DNA from: Acidobacteriaceae bacterium
GTDB lineage: Bacteria; Acidobacteriota; Terriglobia; Terriglobales; Acidobacteriaceae
Length of the DNA stretch: 48,273 nt
Reading direction: 5' to 3'
Assembly: GCA_030037705.1 (NCBI GenBank)
Contig: JASHQE010000023.1
Coordinates: 1-48,273, forward strand
Shown: positions 16,185-25,692 of the stretch, piece after piece
How positions within the stretch are numbered: position 1 is the stretch's first letter
How the letters are laid out: each line of letters begins with the position of its first letter
Position numbers and translations under genes: made by a program
The notes under the pieces: generated by a model
Told to the model about the DNA's origin: nothing
The model's database searches: none
What the model saw: only the letters and a program-made list of their open reading frames with translations

Positions 16185-19100
16185 ATGCAAGAGCGAAATT
16201 CCATGCTGCAGCTCCGCAATTTCTCCGGCATGACAGATCTGTCTTACAAAAGGCACTCACGCAGTAACCGTGGTTACGATTTCCTGCTGCAGCTCGCCGT
16301 CGTAGCGGCATCGCTTGCAGCTTGCAGCGCCCGTGTGAATGGGCAGGTTTTTGACTCAGCGCCGACGGCATACGCAGAACAGGCGCCATCCGGAAGTGAT
16401 AACGGCCTATCGCCAGCAGTGGATGAGAATGCGGTGCCGGCCGAAGATCGCGGTATGTCGACAGGCAACGACGAGTTAACAGTCTCGACAGTCCTCTCAC
16501 CGCAACGGATCATCGATATCCTTCAACAGGATCCCGACCTCACGGTGGAACTGAAATCGCTCATGGCCGACCGCATGCAGATGCAAGGCGCACAGATCAG
16601 CGCAAACGACATCTCCGACGAGATGCTGTATGACCAGATCGCCACCAACCCGGCCCTTCGCGCCGGTATCACATCTTATCTGCACGCGCGCGGATACATA
16701 TCCACAAATAATCCCCAGGCCTCGGAAATGTATTCCACGGATGAGCGCGCCGGCAATGAGTCGACGCTCGCGCAGGGCTTTGTCGATCTGCCGAATCGAT
16801 CCGGAACTTCAATGCAGGAGGGAGATTCCGAATTGGATTTAGGCCGCACTCCAGCAAAAGAAGATTCATTTCCAGCAGCGCCAACCGAGTTGCCAAAGCA
16901 TGCTCCCAACCAGCAGGCGGCGGAAAAAATGCAACAGCGCAATGAAGCGATGCGCTCATCCGGAGACGTGCCGAAGGTGCTCCGTCAACCCGCGCCTTAC
17001 AACTTGCAGTCGATGCGCGATCTCTACACGCAAATTCCTGAAGAGACGGGACGCCTGAGACGTTTCGGTTCCGATATTTTTGCCGCCCCTGACACGAGCG
17101 CCGCGATGCGCAGAGCTTCCAGCCGTGATGTGCCTCTCGACGTGCCGATTGGCCCGGATTATGTGATCGGCGCCGGGGATTCGCTCATCATCGATCTTTG
17201 GGGCGGCGTAACGGAGAGCCTCACTCGCGTTGTTGACCGGGACGGAAGGCTTCTGTTGCCGGAATCGGCTCCCATTGAGGTCGCCGGCCTTTCACTCGAA
17301 CATGCGCAGGGGCTGATCGAAGCGGCACTCCAGCGGCAATACCGCAACGCGCATGTAGCAGTCACAGTCTCTCGCCCACGTTCGGTGCGCGTATACGTGG
17401 TAGGCGACGCGCAATGGCCAGGAGGCTATGACGTCAGCGCGCTTGCGACTCCGCTGAGCGTGTTTTATGCGGCAGGCGGACCTGCCGCGGCCGGCTCACT
17501 CCGCAAGCTACTTCATTACCGCGGCAAGCAATTGGTCGAAGAGATCGATCTCTACAATTTTCTGCTGCACGGGGTGCAAAACCGAAGTGTGCGCTTTGAA
17601 AGCGGAGATACATTGCTAGTGCCTCCAGCTGGCATCCAGGTAGCCATATCCGGGGCTGTGAAACGGCCGGCGATTTATGAGTTGGAGGCCAATGAATCTG
17701 CCCTCTCCCTCGTCATCGGCGATGCCGGCGGCCTCACGGCTTCGGCTTCTCCCGGCCATGTGCGCATTGAGCGCGTCGATGCACATGAGCAGCGCGAAAC
17801 AGTAACAGTAAGCCTTAAGAGCGGAGATGAATGGAAGCAAAACAGCGATGCTCTCAATGCATTCCCCGTCAAGGACGGTGATCGCATCTACATTGAGCCC
17901 ATCTTGCCTTACAGCGCGCGGGTTGTTTATCTCGAAGGGCATGTGGTCCGTCCCGGCCGCCTACCTTTTTCCGATGGAATGCGTTTGAGCGATGCGCTCC
18001 AAAGCTATCGCGACATGTTGCCCGAGCCAGCCGATCATGGAGAAATCGTGCGTCTTGTTTCTCCTGATCTTCACGCGGAAACCACCGAATTCAGTGTGTC
18101 TGACGTGTTGAACGGAAGCACTGATCCTCCTCTCCAGCCATTTGATACGATTCGCATCCTGGGTCGGTATGAGGCTGATGCGCCGAAGGTGACGATTCTT
18201 GGCGAGGTGCTGCGCCCGGGCACATATCCCATGTCCACGGGCATGACGGCCGCGCAGCTTGTGCGCATGGCGGGCGGCTTCAAGCGAGATGCCCTTCTCG
18301 AAAGCGCTGACCTGACCAGCTATGCGGTAGTCAATGGAAGCGGCATCGCAGGAGATCTTATAACAGTCCGCATTGGCGAGGCCGTTGCAGGATCAGACCC
18401 TCACGCGGACATCCAGCTCAAACCGGGCGACATCCTCATGATTCATCAGATGACGGGATGGAATGAGATCGGCCAATCAGTAACGATCGTAGGTCAAGTT
18501 AAATTTCCGGGAAGCTACGGTTTTAAAGAAGGCGAACTCCTCAGCTCAGTGTTGCGGCGTGCCGGAGGCTTTCTGCCCGCTGCCTATCCGCGCGGCGCGG
18601 TGTTGGTGCGGGAACAGGTTCGAGAGCTCGAAGAGAAAAGCCGTGATGAGTTGATACGTCAGATCGAAACCAACTCGGCCGCGGCAAGGCTTTCGCCTAC
18701 TCTCGTGGGAGCGAATAGCGGTGCAACCTTGCAGCTCATCAAAGCACAACAGGACGAAGTGGTCTCCGCTTTGAAAAGCCATCCTCCCAGCGGCCGAATG
18801 GTTATTCAAATCACCGGAGACATCGACCGCTGGGCAAATACGCCCGCCGATATCGAACTGCGGCAAGGCGACGTTATCACAATTCCACGACGACCAGGCT
18901 TTGTGCTCGTAACCGGTCAGGTATACAACGCCACAGCACTCGCATATGCGCCGAATCACACTGCGAGCTGGTACTTGAGCCATGCGGGAGGAACGAATGC
19001 AGCCGCAGACCGCAAGGAAATTTTCATCATCCGCGCAAACGGGTCGGTGGTTGGCCGCCACTCAGGAGGCTGGTTTGAAGGCGATGTTCTCTCCACGCCT

Positions 19101-19235
19101 TTAAGTCCCGGGGACGTGGTTGTTGTCCCGCAAAAGATCATAGGCTCATCGTTGTTGTGGAGAAATCTTTTGACGACGGGGCAGTTTGCTGCATCCGTAG
19201 CCCTTACTGCCGGCGTTGCAGCCGCCGCGTTGTAA
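16185..19235 (+). CDS. Polysaccharide export protein (Wza-like lipoprotein, multiple SLBB domains)
   Basis: 1016 residues, far longer than classical Wza (about 380). A signal peptide with lipobox SLAAC suggests outer-membrane lipoprotein processing. A long low-complexity N-terminal region (about 50-310) precedes the Poly_export core (GPDYVIGAGDSLIIDLWGG, DGRLLLP, HVAVTVSRPRSVRVYVVGD) at about 320-410. At least five SLBB-type modules follow (repeated VxxPGxYxxxxGxxLxxxLxxAGG patterns), then a C-terminal hydrophobic stretch. It should form the export channel for the polymer made by the following genes. Start: ATG 16185 is drawn; ATG 16203 or ATG 16230 may be used, because the predicted transcription start lies close to 16185. 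It is the first gene of the EPS operon, under the TGAC-array promoter. Confidence 0.88.
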   Translation: MQERNSMLQLRNFSGMTDLSYKRHSRSNRGYDFLLQLAVVAASLAACSARVNGQVFDSAPTAYAEQAPSGSDNGLSPAVDENAVPAEDRGMSTGNDELTVSTVLSPQRIIDILQQDPDLTVELKSLMADRMQMQGAQISANDISDEMLYDQIATNPALRAGITSYLHARGYISTNNPQASEMYSTDERAGNESTLAQGFVDLPNRSGTSMQEGDSELDLGRTPAKEDSFPAAPTELPKHAPNQQAAEKMQQRNEAMRSSGDVPKVLRQPAPYNLQSMRDLYTQIPEETGRLRRFGSDIFAAPDTSAAMRRASSRDVPLDVPIGPDYVIGAGDSLIIDLWGGVTESLTRVVDRDGRLLLPESAPIEVAGLSLEHAQGLIEAALQRQYRNAHVAVTVSRPRSVRVYVVGDAQWPGGYDVSALATPLSVFYAAGGPAAAGSLRKLLHYRGKQLVEEIDLYNFLLHGVQNRSVRFESGDTLLVPPAGIQVAISGAVKRPAIYELEANESALSLVIGDAGGLTASASPGHVRIERVDAHEQRETVTVSLKSGDEWKQNSDALNAFPVKDGDRIYIEPILPYSARVVYLEGHVVRPGRLPFSDGMRLSDALQSYRDMLPEPADHGEIVRLVSPDLHAETTEFSVSDVLNGSTDPPLQPFDTIRILGRYEADAPKVTILGEVLRPGTYPMSTGMTAAQLVRMAGGFKRDALLESADLTSYAVVNGSGIAGDLITVRIGEAVAGSDPHADIQLKPGDILMIHQMTGWNEIGQSVTIVGQVKFPGSYGFKEGELLSSVLRRAGGFLPAAYPRGAVLVREQVRELEEKSRDELIRQIETNSAAARLSPTLVGANSGATLQLIKAQQDEVVSALKSHPPSGRMVIQITGDIDRWANTPADIELRQGDVITIPRRPGFVLVTGQVYNATALAYAPNHTASWYLSHAGGTNAAADRKEIFIIRANGSVVGRHSGGWFEGDVLSTPLSPGDVVVVPQKIIGSSLLWRNLLTTGQFAASVALTAGVAAAAL

Positions 19236-19385
19236 TCCGATGCGGGATCTCCTTGGTTGCCATTCTTTCATTATGTTTGCTAGCGCACTCGAATTCGCGG
19301 AACTTTCGAAGCAGCGTCGCTCGTGGCGGCCGCTTGACCAGCATGCCTTCGCGTGCAGGGGCAGATTTGCGATGCGGAGGCGGCC

Positions 19386-20714
19386 ATGATCTCGAAATCA
19401 ATTTTAGAGCCGGTCGAGAGAAGTGAATCGATGCCGGCATTCGAGCAAGCTCACTGGGCGTTTCGCGCGCGGCTGCTTTGGGAGCATCGCAGGCCCCTTA
19501 TACGCATGTCCGTACTATCCCTGTTCGTTAGTCTGGGCATAGCCTTCGTGCTTCCCAAACACTACAGATCTACGGCAAGCATTATGCCACCCGATCAACA
19601 GAATTCCAGCACAATGATGCTCGCCGCGCTGGCTTCGCGCTCACCGAATCTTGGCTCCCTTGGCAGTCTGGCCAGCAGCCTTATGGGTGGACACTCCAAT
19701 ACTGCGCTCTTTGAGGATTTTTTGCGCAGCGGCACGGTTAGCGGGCATCTTATCGACCGCTTTAACCTGCAGCATGTATACCATAGCCGGTATCGCATCG
19801 ACGCCGCCAAGCATTTAGCACGCCGCACAAAGATCACCGACGACAAAAAGAGCGGTGTCATCACTATTGAAGTTGACGATACAAATCCCATTCGGGCGCG
19901 CGACCTGGCCCAAGGATATCTAGACGAACTCAACAAGCTCGTCACGCGAACCAACACTTCGTCTGCACATCGAGAGCGCATGTTTATTGAGGAGCGCCTG
20001 CAAGCAGTACAGGCAGACCTGGAACGCGCGCAGATCGAGCTGAGTGAGTTCTCAAGCAAGAACAGCACGATCGATGTGGGCGCGCAGACCCGCGCAATGA
20101 TGGATGCGGGAGCGCACATCCAGGCGGAACTCCTGATTGAGCAGTCCGGACTCGAATCGTTGCGCCAGATGTATGGGGATGGCAACGTGCGCGTGCGCGA
20201 GGCGCAGGCACGCGTTGCCGCCTTGCAGCAAGGATTGGAAAAGATGACCGGTTCCTCAGACTCCTCCTCGCCATCCGACAATGCCGGCCACGGCGATCCA
20301 TTGTCAGATGCCACTGACGACCACGGCGAACTCTATCCTCCATTGCGGCAGCTGCCGCGCCTTGCCGTTCCGTATGCCGACCTCTATCGCCGCGTGAAGG
20401 TACAGGAGGCAGCTTACGAACTTCTGACGCAGCAGTATGAACTCGCCCGTATTGAAGAAGCGAGGGATGTTCCAGCGGTAAGCATTATTGATTCTCCGGC
20501 CATTCCTGAAAAAAAATACTTCCCGCCGCGCCTGTTGCTTGCCGCCCTGCTCACTTTTCTGTCATTCGCCGCAAGGGCAGCTCTGATCCTGGTACGCGAT
20601 TACTGGTCGAAGGTTGATCCAGGTGACCCGCGCAAAACCCTGGCGGCCGACATTCTTCCCGTGGTGCACGACCGGATTCACTCCATCTTTTTCCGCAAAC
20701 GAGGCGTCGCGTGA
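19386..20714 (+). CDS. Wzz-type polysaccharide chain-length/co-polymerase protein
   Basis: 442 residues. TM1 at about 35-55 and TM2 near the C-terminus (about 378-400) bracket a large periplasmic region with long coiled coils (about 180-300), the Wzz/PCP architecture. The PEKKYFPPR motif before TM2 corresponds to the Pro-rich signature of the family. No Walker A tyrosine-kinase domain is attached, unlike PCP-2a proteins, and no separate kinase gene is near, so tyrosine-phosphorylation control appears absent here. ATG 19386 is chosen because GGAGG lies 5 nt upstream; a GTG at 19353 is in frame. A 150-nt gap separates it from the export gene. Its stop overlaps the flippase start (GTGA). Confidence 0.88.
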   Translation: MISKSILEPVERSESMPAFEQAHWAFRARLLWEHRRPLIRMSVLSLFVSLGIAFVLPKHYRSTASIMPPDQQNSSTMMLAALASRSPNLGSLGSLASSLMGGHSNTALFEDFLRSGTVSGHLIDRFNLQHVYHSRYRIDAAKHLARRTKITDDKKSGVITIEVDDTNPIRARDLAQGYLDELNKLVTRTNTSSAHRERMFIEERLQAVQADLERAQIELSEFSSKNSTIDVGAQTRAMMDAGAHIQAELLIEQSGLESLRQMYGDGNVRVREAQARVAALQQGLEKMTGSSDSSSPSDNAGHGDPLSDATDDHGELYPPLRQLPRLAVPYADLYRRVKVQEAAYELLTQQYELARIEEARDVPAVSIIDSPAIPEKKYFPPRLLLAALLTFLSFAARAALILVRDYWSKVDPGDPRKTLAADILPVVHDRIHSIFFRKRGVA

Positions 20715-22048
20715 GAAAGCATCTGACCAATGCAGCATACGGCGTACTCGATTACGCATCGTTCCCCTTCGGCATGGTGCTTGTGGCTCCGATTGTGCTG
20801 CACAGAATCGGGGCGCCAGAGTATGGACTGTGGATGGTTTCGACGGCCGTGGTAAGCGCGGGCGGCATTATCGCTTCAGGATTCGGAGATGCGAATATCC
20901 AGCGGGTTGCGCGGCTTCGAGGAACAGGCCAGATGCAACGGATGATACACACCGTCCGCAGCATACTCGGCATCAATTTGGCGCTGGGATCTCTGCTCGC
21001 ATTACTCGTGTGGCTGGCAGCGCCTTATGCAGCGAATCATATTGCCGCCTCACGCATGTTGCCGGCCGAGGAATGTCTCTCGTCGCTGCGCGTTGCAAGC
21101 CTGCTAATTTTAGTGCGCGCTATAGAGACTGTAAGCGTCAGCACGCAACGCGCCTTCGAGCAATATCGCAGCACGGTGCAAATCAGCACTGTGGTCCGGC
21201 TCCTGACTCTCGCGGCCGCAGCCATGCTGGCTCTCGCAGGACACCGCACCGTCAGCATTCTTGTGGCAACCGCCATTTTTATGGCGCTCGGAACAGTCAT
21301 GCAGTTTCGCCAGGCGGCGCGCCTGCTCGGGATAACATCCCTATGGCCGGCATTCGAGCCGGAGGCAACGCGCGCCCTGCTCAAATTCGGCGCTTTCGTC
21401 TGGTTTCAGGCTCTGGGCGGAGTCATCTTTGCGCAGTTTGACCGGATCCTGCTTGGAATTTCGCTCGGCGCACAGGCCGTTGCCCCTTACGCATTATGCG
21501 TGCAGTTTGCTCAGCCCATTATCGGCTTGACCGCCTCCGGGCTCAATTTTCTCTTCCCTTATCTCTCCGGGCGCGTCGGCTCCATGTCCAAGGAGTTTTT
21601 GCGGGGTACCTTACTCAAAGCTCTCGCCTGCAACTTGGCGGCGATCTGTTGTTGTGCGGGCGGACTGCTCCTGGCCGGACACCCACTCCTGCGGATTTGG
21701 GCCGGACCTGCTGTCGCGCAGAACGCAGCCAGAATACTTCCACTGGTCGTACTTGGTTCAGCACTGACCGGCTGCAGTGTTACAGGCATCTATGCGCTTC
21801 AGGCTCTGGGATGGTTCCGGACGGTCTCCATCATCAGCCTGGGCAGCCGCGCGGCCATGCTTCCGCTGATGATCTTTCTCCTGCACAAAATGGGCCTTGA
21901 AGGTCTGGCCATCTCTCGCGTGTGCCTTGGTTCTGTCGCATTGCTGGTCTACCTGCCTCTATGGCAATTCGTAGCTCCAGACGCGGAAAAGCCTTGTTCG
22001 GCCCCATCAAGCACCTCTTTCGCGATTCAGGAGGGGACGAATCCATGA
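20711..22048 (+). CDS. Wzx-type lipid-linked oligosaccharide flippase
   Basis: 445 residues with about 12-14 hydrophobic segments and the MATE-like polysaccharide_synt fold: an N-terminal NAAYGVLDYASFPFGMVL segment, a charged RALLKFGAFVWFQALGGV helix opening the second half, and FDRILLGISLGAQAVAPYA, typical of Wzx. It moves undecaprenyl-linked repeat units to the periplasmic face. Start GTG 20711 overlaps the preceding stop by 4 nt and its own stop overlaps the next ATG, so translation is coupled throughout. Confidence 0.88.
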   Translation: MRKHLTNAAYGVLDYASFPFGMVLVAPIVLHRIGAPEYGLWMVSTAVVSAGGIIASGFGDANIQRVARLRGTGQMQRMIHTVRSILGINLALGSLLALLVWLAAPYAANHIAASRMLPAEECLSSLRVASLLILVRAIETVSVSTQRAFEQYRSTVQISTVVRLLTLAAAAMLALAGHRTVSILVATAIFMALGTVMQFRQAARLLGITSLWPAFEPEATRALLKFGAFVWFQALGGVIFAQFDRILLGISLGAQAVAPYALCVQFAQPIIGLTASGLNFLFPYLSGRVGSMSKEFLRGTLLKALACNLAAICCCAGGLLLAGHPLLRIWAGPAVAQNAARILPLVVLGSALTGCSVTGIYALQALGWFRTVSIISLGSRAAMLPLMIFLLHKMGLEGLAISRVCLGSVALLVYLPLWQFVAPDAEKPCSAPSSTSFAIQEGTNP

Positions 22049-23235
22049 AGATCCTAATCTCCGCCGCGTCTTTCTCCTCGAGCATCTCCGGTCTGCAACG
22101 CCACGCGTTCAACGTTGCACGTTGTCTTTTAAAGCGACCGGAGATTTCAATGTTGCACCTTGTTGTTGCGCCGTGGCAATCGAATCTTCCTGAAGAAGCG
22201 GGCCTTGTTCCGAACAATCGGCTTTCGATCCACGCCGCAGAGATGAAGCGTTCCTCGTTCAGCCGGAATCTCTGGTACTACCAGTGGCTGCCGCGACTTG
22301 CAGCTTCTCTCAACGTCGACCTCGTACATCTGACATTCCCCATGCCCGTCAACCGAGCTGAGTTCACGGTTCCGACCGTTGTTACGCTCCATGATCTGTA
22401 CCCTTATGAGATACCGCTCAATTTCGGCTTTCCGAAGTTCATCTTCAACCGCATAACCCTCCGGCAATGTCTCCGCAACGTGGATGCGATTGCCTGCGTC
22501 TCGGAAGCGACGGAAAACAGATTGCGTGAGTATACGCCGGTCGCCCTATGGCGTAAATCCGCGCGCATTTATAACTGCGTGGAGGCTGCACAGCCCTGCG
22601 CCATCGCGTCATCCGTCACAGACCAGCAAAACCAGCCATTCCTGCTCTCCGTTGCGCAGCATCGGCGCAATAAAAACCTTCCGTTTCTAATCAGAGTGTT
22701 CGCGCGCTTATTGCGCCGCGGTCAAATCGATTCGAACTCCATGCTGGTCGTTGTTGGCATGGCGGGACCGGAAACAAAACGGATCCATCGCGTTGTCTCC
22801 GCTCTTGGCCTGAACCACCGGGTTCATTTCCTCGAAGGAGTATCCGATCCGGAATTGCAATGGTTTTATCGGCACTGCGAGGCTGTTCTTGCTCCATCCA
22901 CTACCGAGGGCTTTGGCCTTCCGGTCGTTGAAGGGATGCTCGCCGGCTGCCGTGTGATTTGTTCAGATATTCCCGTTTTTCGAGAGGTAGGCGGCGAACA
23001 TTGCCTGTACGTGCCATTGAAGGAAAATGCCGAATCCATGTTTGCCGACGCAATTGCCACAGCGCTTATCCAACCGAGAACAGCTTCGCAGTTGTTTCCG
23101 CAATTTTCTTCTTCTGCCGTCGCGCAGAAATACATTGACCTATACCGCAGATTGATTGCGGAATATGCGATGAACCCACAGGTCAGGCCTTCTTCCTCGC
23201 TTCGCGCGGCCACGCCGGAAAGGCCTGCTCTATGA
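22045..23235 (+). CDS. Glycosyltransferase family 4 protein
   Basis: 396 residues with the GT-B fold. Near the N-terminus is SISGLQRHAFNVARCL (glycine-rich acceptor loop), in the middle VVTLHDLYPYEIP and AIACVSEAT, and in the donor domain LSVAQHRRNKNLPFLIRVF and the EGFGLPVVEGMLAGC segment with the E-x7-E signature of GT4. It should add one sugar to the lipid-linked repeat in the cytosol. ATG 22045 is preceded by AGGAGGGG and overlaps the flippase stop (ATGA). Confidence 0.9.
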   Translation: MKILISAASFSSSISGLQRHAFNVARCLLKRPEISMLHLVVAPWQSNLPEEAGLVPNNRLSIHAAEMKRSSFSRNLWYYQWLPRLAASLNVDLVHLTFPMPVNRAEFTVPTVVTLHDLYPYEIPLNFGFPKFIFNRITLRQCLRNVDAIACVSEATENRLREYTPVALWRKSARIYNCVEAAQPCAIASSVTDQQNQPFLLSVAQHRRNKNLPFLIRVFARLLRRGQIDSNSMLVVVGMAGPETKRIHRVVSALGLNHRVHFLEGVSDPELQWFYRHCEAVLAPSTTEGFGLPVVEGMLAGCRVICSDIPVFREVGGEHCLYVPLKENAESMFADAIATALIQPRTASQLFPQFSSSAVAQKYIDLYRRLIAEYAMNPQVRPSSSLRAATPERPAL

Positions 23236-24743
23236 GCGCAACCGGCCAGCAGTTTGTACTGGACAACAAAGCGGCAAACACCGAAGCCTTCGCTGCAAAT
23301 CCATGTTCCGGAAAGGCTTCAACATCAGGAAAAGAACAATTTATCACTACGCGCACTCTTCTGAGCAAAGCCGCTCCTCTGTGTGAAGCGACTGCTGATT
23401 TTTTTACGGTGATCCTCGCCATACTTATGGCGGCGTCTCTCGATTTTCCGCTTCACTCCGCCGGATCCATGCGCACTCTGATACGAGAGATAGCGGTAAT
23501 TGCCATCACCGCCGCTGCATTTGTAGTGCTCTTATACAATGCCGATCACGCGTATCGTCGGTCCGCGAGCATGCTTAGGATTCGAGAGACGGAACGAGCA
23601 ATCCGGATTCCTGTGCAAGTCCTGTTGACCATGCTGCCCTTCATTCTCTCGCTACATTCCCGGTTTTCAGATATCTCGATCTTTCGCGTGTTCCTTTTCG
23701 TTCCTCTTTTCCTGATTCTCCAAAAACAGATGCTCACAGCGTCTGGCCGGCTATTCCGCAAAGGCAATTCATACGGACTACGCGTGGCTATATACGGATC
23801 GGGCAGCATCTGCCGTCGCATTGCCTCAGCACTTTTCGCTTCTCCACTGCTTGCGCTGCATCCGGTTGTTGTGATCGACGACGGTAAAGAGCCCTTTACA
23901 GAGTGGAGCTTCGAGCTCGGATATCGACGGCATTGCCCGGTTCCTGTGCGACGCGGACCTGTTGCAGCTTTGCATCTCCAATCCTGCAAGTGCGAACTCT
24001 TGCTGCTTGCCATACCGAATCTCTCTCCGGAAGAGTTAGCTGAAGCAGCGCGCGCAGCCAAACGAGCGGGAGTGCAAATAGCCTGCATTGCAGATCCAGG
24101 CGCGTATGCGGGACCGCCAGGCATTGAGACGATTGAATTCGACGGTCTGTTCATGACTTCGATCGCCGATTTGGATACGCCCTGGCATTATGCACTCGCT
24201 AAACGGGCATTCGACGTTGCCCTGTCGTTTCTCTTGCTCGTGCTGCTCGCACCGCTGCTCATGGCAATTGCACTGCTGATCCGGATGGACTCGGCTGGAC
24301 CCGCTTTCTTCATCCAGAAGCGAGTGGGGCTGAACGGAAGGCTCTTCGACATCTATAAGTTTCGCACCATGCATGTCGACGCACCGAAGTACGACATTTC
24401 ACCCACGACCCCGAACGACCGGCGCATTACGCGGATCGGGAGATTTCTGAGGCGCACCAGCCTGGACGAATTACCTCAGCTTTTGAATGTATTTCTGGGA
24501 GACATGTCATTGGTGGGTCCGCGGCCGGAGATGCCTTTTGTCGTGCGGCGCTATAACACACGCCATCGCCAAAGACTCCAGGTCGTTCCCGGCATCACGG
24601 GTCTCTGGCAACTAAGTGCAGACCGGATCTTCCGGATCCACGAAAATATAGAGTATGACCTCTATTACATCAGGAACCGCTCCTTCTTTATGGATATGGC
24701 GATCTTGCTTCACACGCTGTTTTTTGCCATGCGAGGAGTTTGA
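23232..24743 (+). CDS. Initiating sugar-phosphate transferase (WbaP/WcaJ-like, polyprenyl glycosylphosphotransferase)
   Basis: 503 residues. Four or five N-terminal TM segments (about 45-170) and a central nucleotide-fold domain (VAIYGSGSICRR at about 180) precede the catalytic PF02397-type domain: KRAFDVALSFLLLVLLAPLL re-entrant helix, then KFRTMHVDAP, RRTSLDELPQLLNVFLGDMS and LVGPRPEMPF. It transfers a sugar 1-phosphate to undecaprenyl phosphate and so starts each repeat unit. It overlaps the GT4 stop by 4 nt. Confidence 0.93.
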   Translation: MSATGQQFVLDNKAANTEAFAANPCSGKASTSGKEQFITTRTLLSKAAPLCEATADFFTVILAILMAASLDFPLHSAGSMRTLIREIAVIAITAAAFVVLLYNADHAYRRSASMLRIRETERAIRIPVQVLLTMLPFILSLHSRFSDISIFRVFLFVPLFLILQKQMLTASGRLFRKGNSYGLRVAIYGSGSICRRIASALFASPLLALHPVVVIDDGKEPFTEWSFELGYRRHCPVPVRRGPVAALHLQSCKCELLLLAIPNLSPEELAEAARAAKRAGVQIACIADPGAYAGPPGIETIEFDGLFMTSIADLDTPWHYALAKRAFDVALSFLLLVLLAPLLMAIALLIRMDSAGPAFFIQKRVGLNGRLFDIYKFRTMHVDAPKYDISPTTPNDRRITRIGRFLRRTSLDELPQLLNVFLGDMSLVGPRPEMPFVVRRYNTRHRQRLQVVPGITGLWQLSADRIFRIHENIEYDLYYIRNRSFFMDMAILLHTLFFAMRGV

Positions 24744-24768
24744 GAAATCTTGAGGATGCCAGATTCTT

Positions 24769-25692
24769 TTGCACGCGCTTCTATCGCGGGGAGGTCGCTT
24801 GGTTCAGGATGCAACAATTGTCCACCGGCACGCCGATGTGCTCGGTGTTCGGGTATCGGCGATCGATCTTGAGCAAGCAGTCGCATTGACGGATCAATGG
24901 ATTGCAACCGGCAGGCCCGGATACGTTTGTTTGACCGGCGTTCACGGGGTCATGGAGGCACAGTCGGACCCCGAACTTCGCCGCATTCTGAATCGCGCGT
25001 CCATTAATGCACCAGATGGAATGCCGATGTCCTGGGTTGGCCGCCTGCAGGGATTCAAAAAGATGGATCGTGTCTTTGGGCCGGACTTCATGGCCGCCGT
25101 GTGCAAGCTCGCTGCGGAACGTGGTTATCGGATTTTTTTATACGGAGGCAAACCCGGCATCACTGAGGTCTTGGCCGAAACACTTCAGAAGCGGTTTCCA
25201 GGACTGCAGATCGCCGGTATGTACACGCCACCTTTCGGCCCGCTGAGCCTGGAGCAGGAGCAGGATTTCTGCAAATTGGTGCGTGATTCGAAACCCCACA
25301 TTCTCTGGGTTGGCCTGAGCACGCCCAAGCAGGAACGATTTATGGCGCAGTATGCCCACCGGCTGCAAGTGCCGCTGCTGGCCGGCGTGGGGGCGGCCTT
25401 CGATTATCACACGGGGCAAATTCGCGATTGTTCCAGGTGGATGAAACGCGCCGGCTTGCAATGGCTGCATCGGCTGATGCAAGATCCCAGACGTCTTTGG
25501 CGGCGTTATCTTCGCAATAATCCCGCGTTCCTGTGGAACATTGCATGGCAGCTCTCAGGACTTCGGGTTTATTCACATGATAGCGAAGGTCACGATCTTG
25601 AACTGCAACAAAATTCTCATGCGCAAGCGGAAGCGCAGCTCATCGCTGCTCCCTCCGTCGGCGCTGCCGCGATTATGCCGAAGCAAGGATAA
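24769..25692 (+). CDS. WecG/TagA/CpsF-family glycosyltransferase (GT26)
   Basis: 307 residues. Family signatures are seen in order: LGVRVSAIDLEQAV, YVCLTGVHGVMEA, NAPDGMPMSW, RVFGPDFMAAVC, FLYGGKPG, LWVGLSTPKQERFM and GVGAAFDYHTGQ. These enzymes add ManNAcA or related N-acetyl sugars to lipid-linked precursors. The start is uncertain: TTG 24769 is drawn, while TTG 24799 has GGGGAGGT just upstream and is equally plausible. An ATG at 24756 with GAGG upstream lies in another frame. The gene ends the EPS operon and its 3' end overlaps the convergent GMC gene by 20 nt. Confidence 0.88.
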   Translation: MHALLSRGGRLVQDATIVHRHADVLGVRVSAIDLEQAVALTDQWIATGRPGYVCLTGVHGVMEAQSDPELRRILNRASINAPDGMPMSWVGRLQGFKKMDRVFGPDFMAAVCKLAAERGYRIFLYGGKPGITEVLAETLQKRFPGLQIAGMYTPPFGPLSLEQEQDFCKLVRDSKPHILWVGLSTPKQERFMAQYAHRLQVPLLAGVGAAFDYHTGQIRDCSRWMKRAGLQWLHRLMQDPRRLWRRYLRNNPAFLWNIAWQLSGLRVYSHDSEGHDLELQQNSHAQAEAQLIAAPSVGAAAIMPKQG

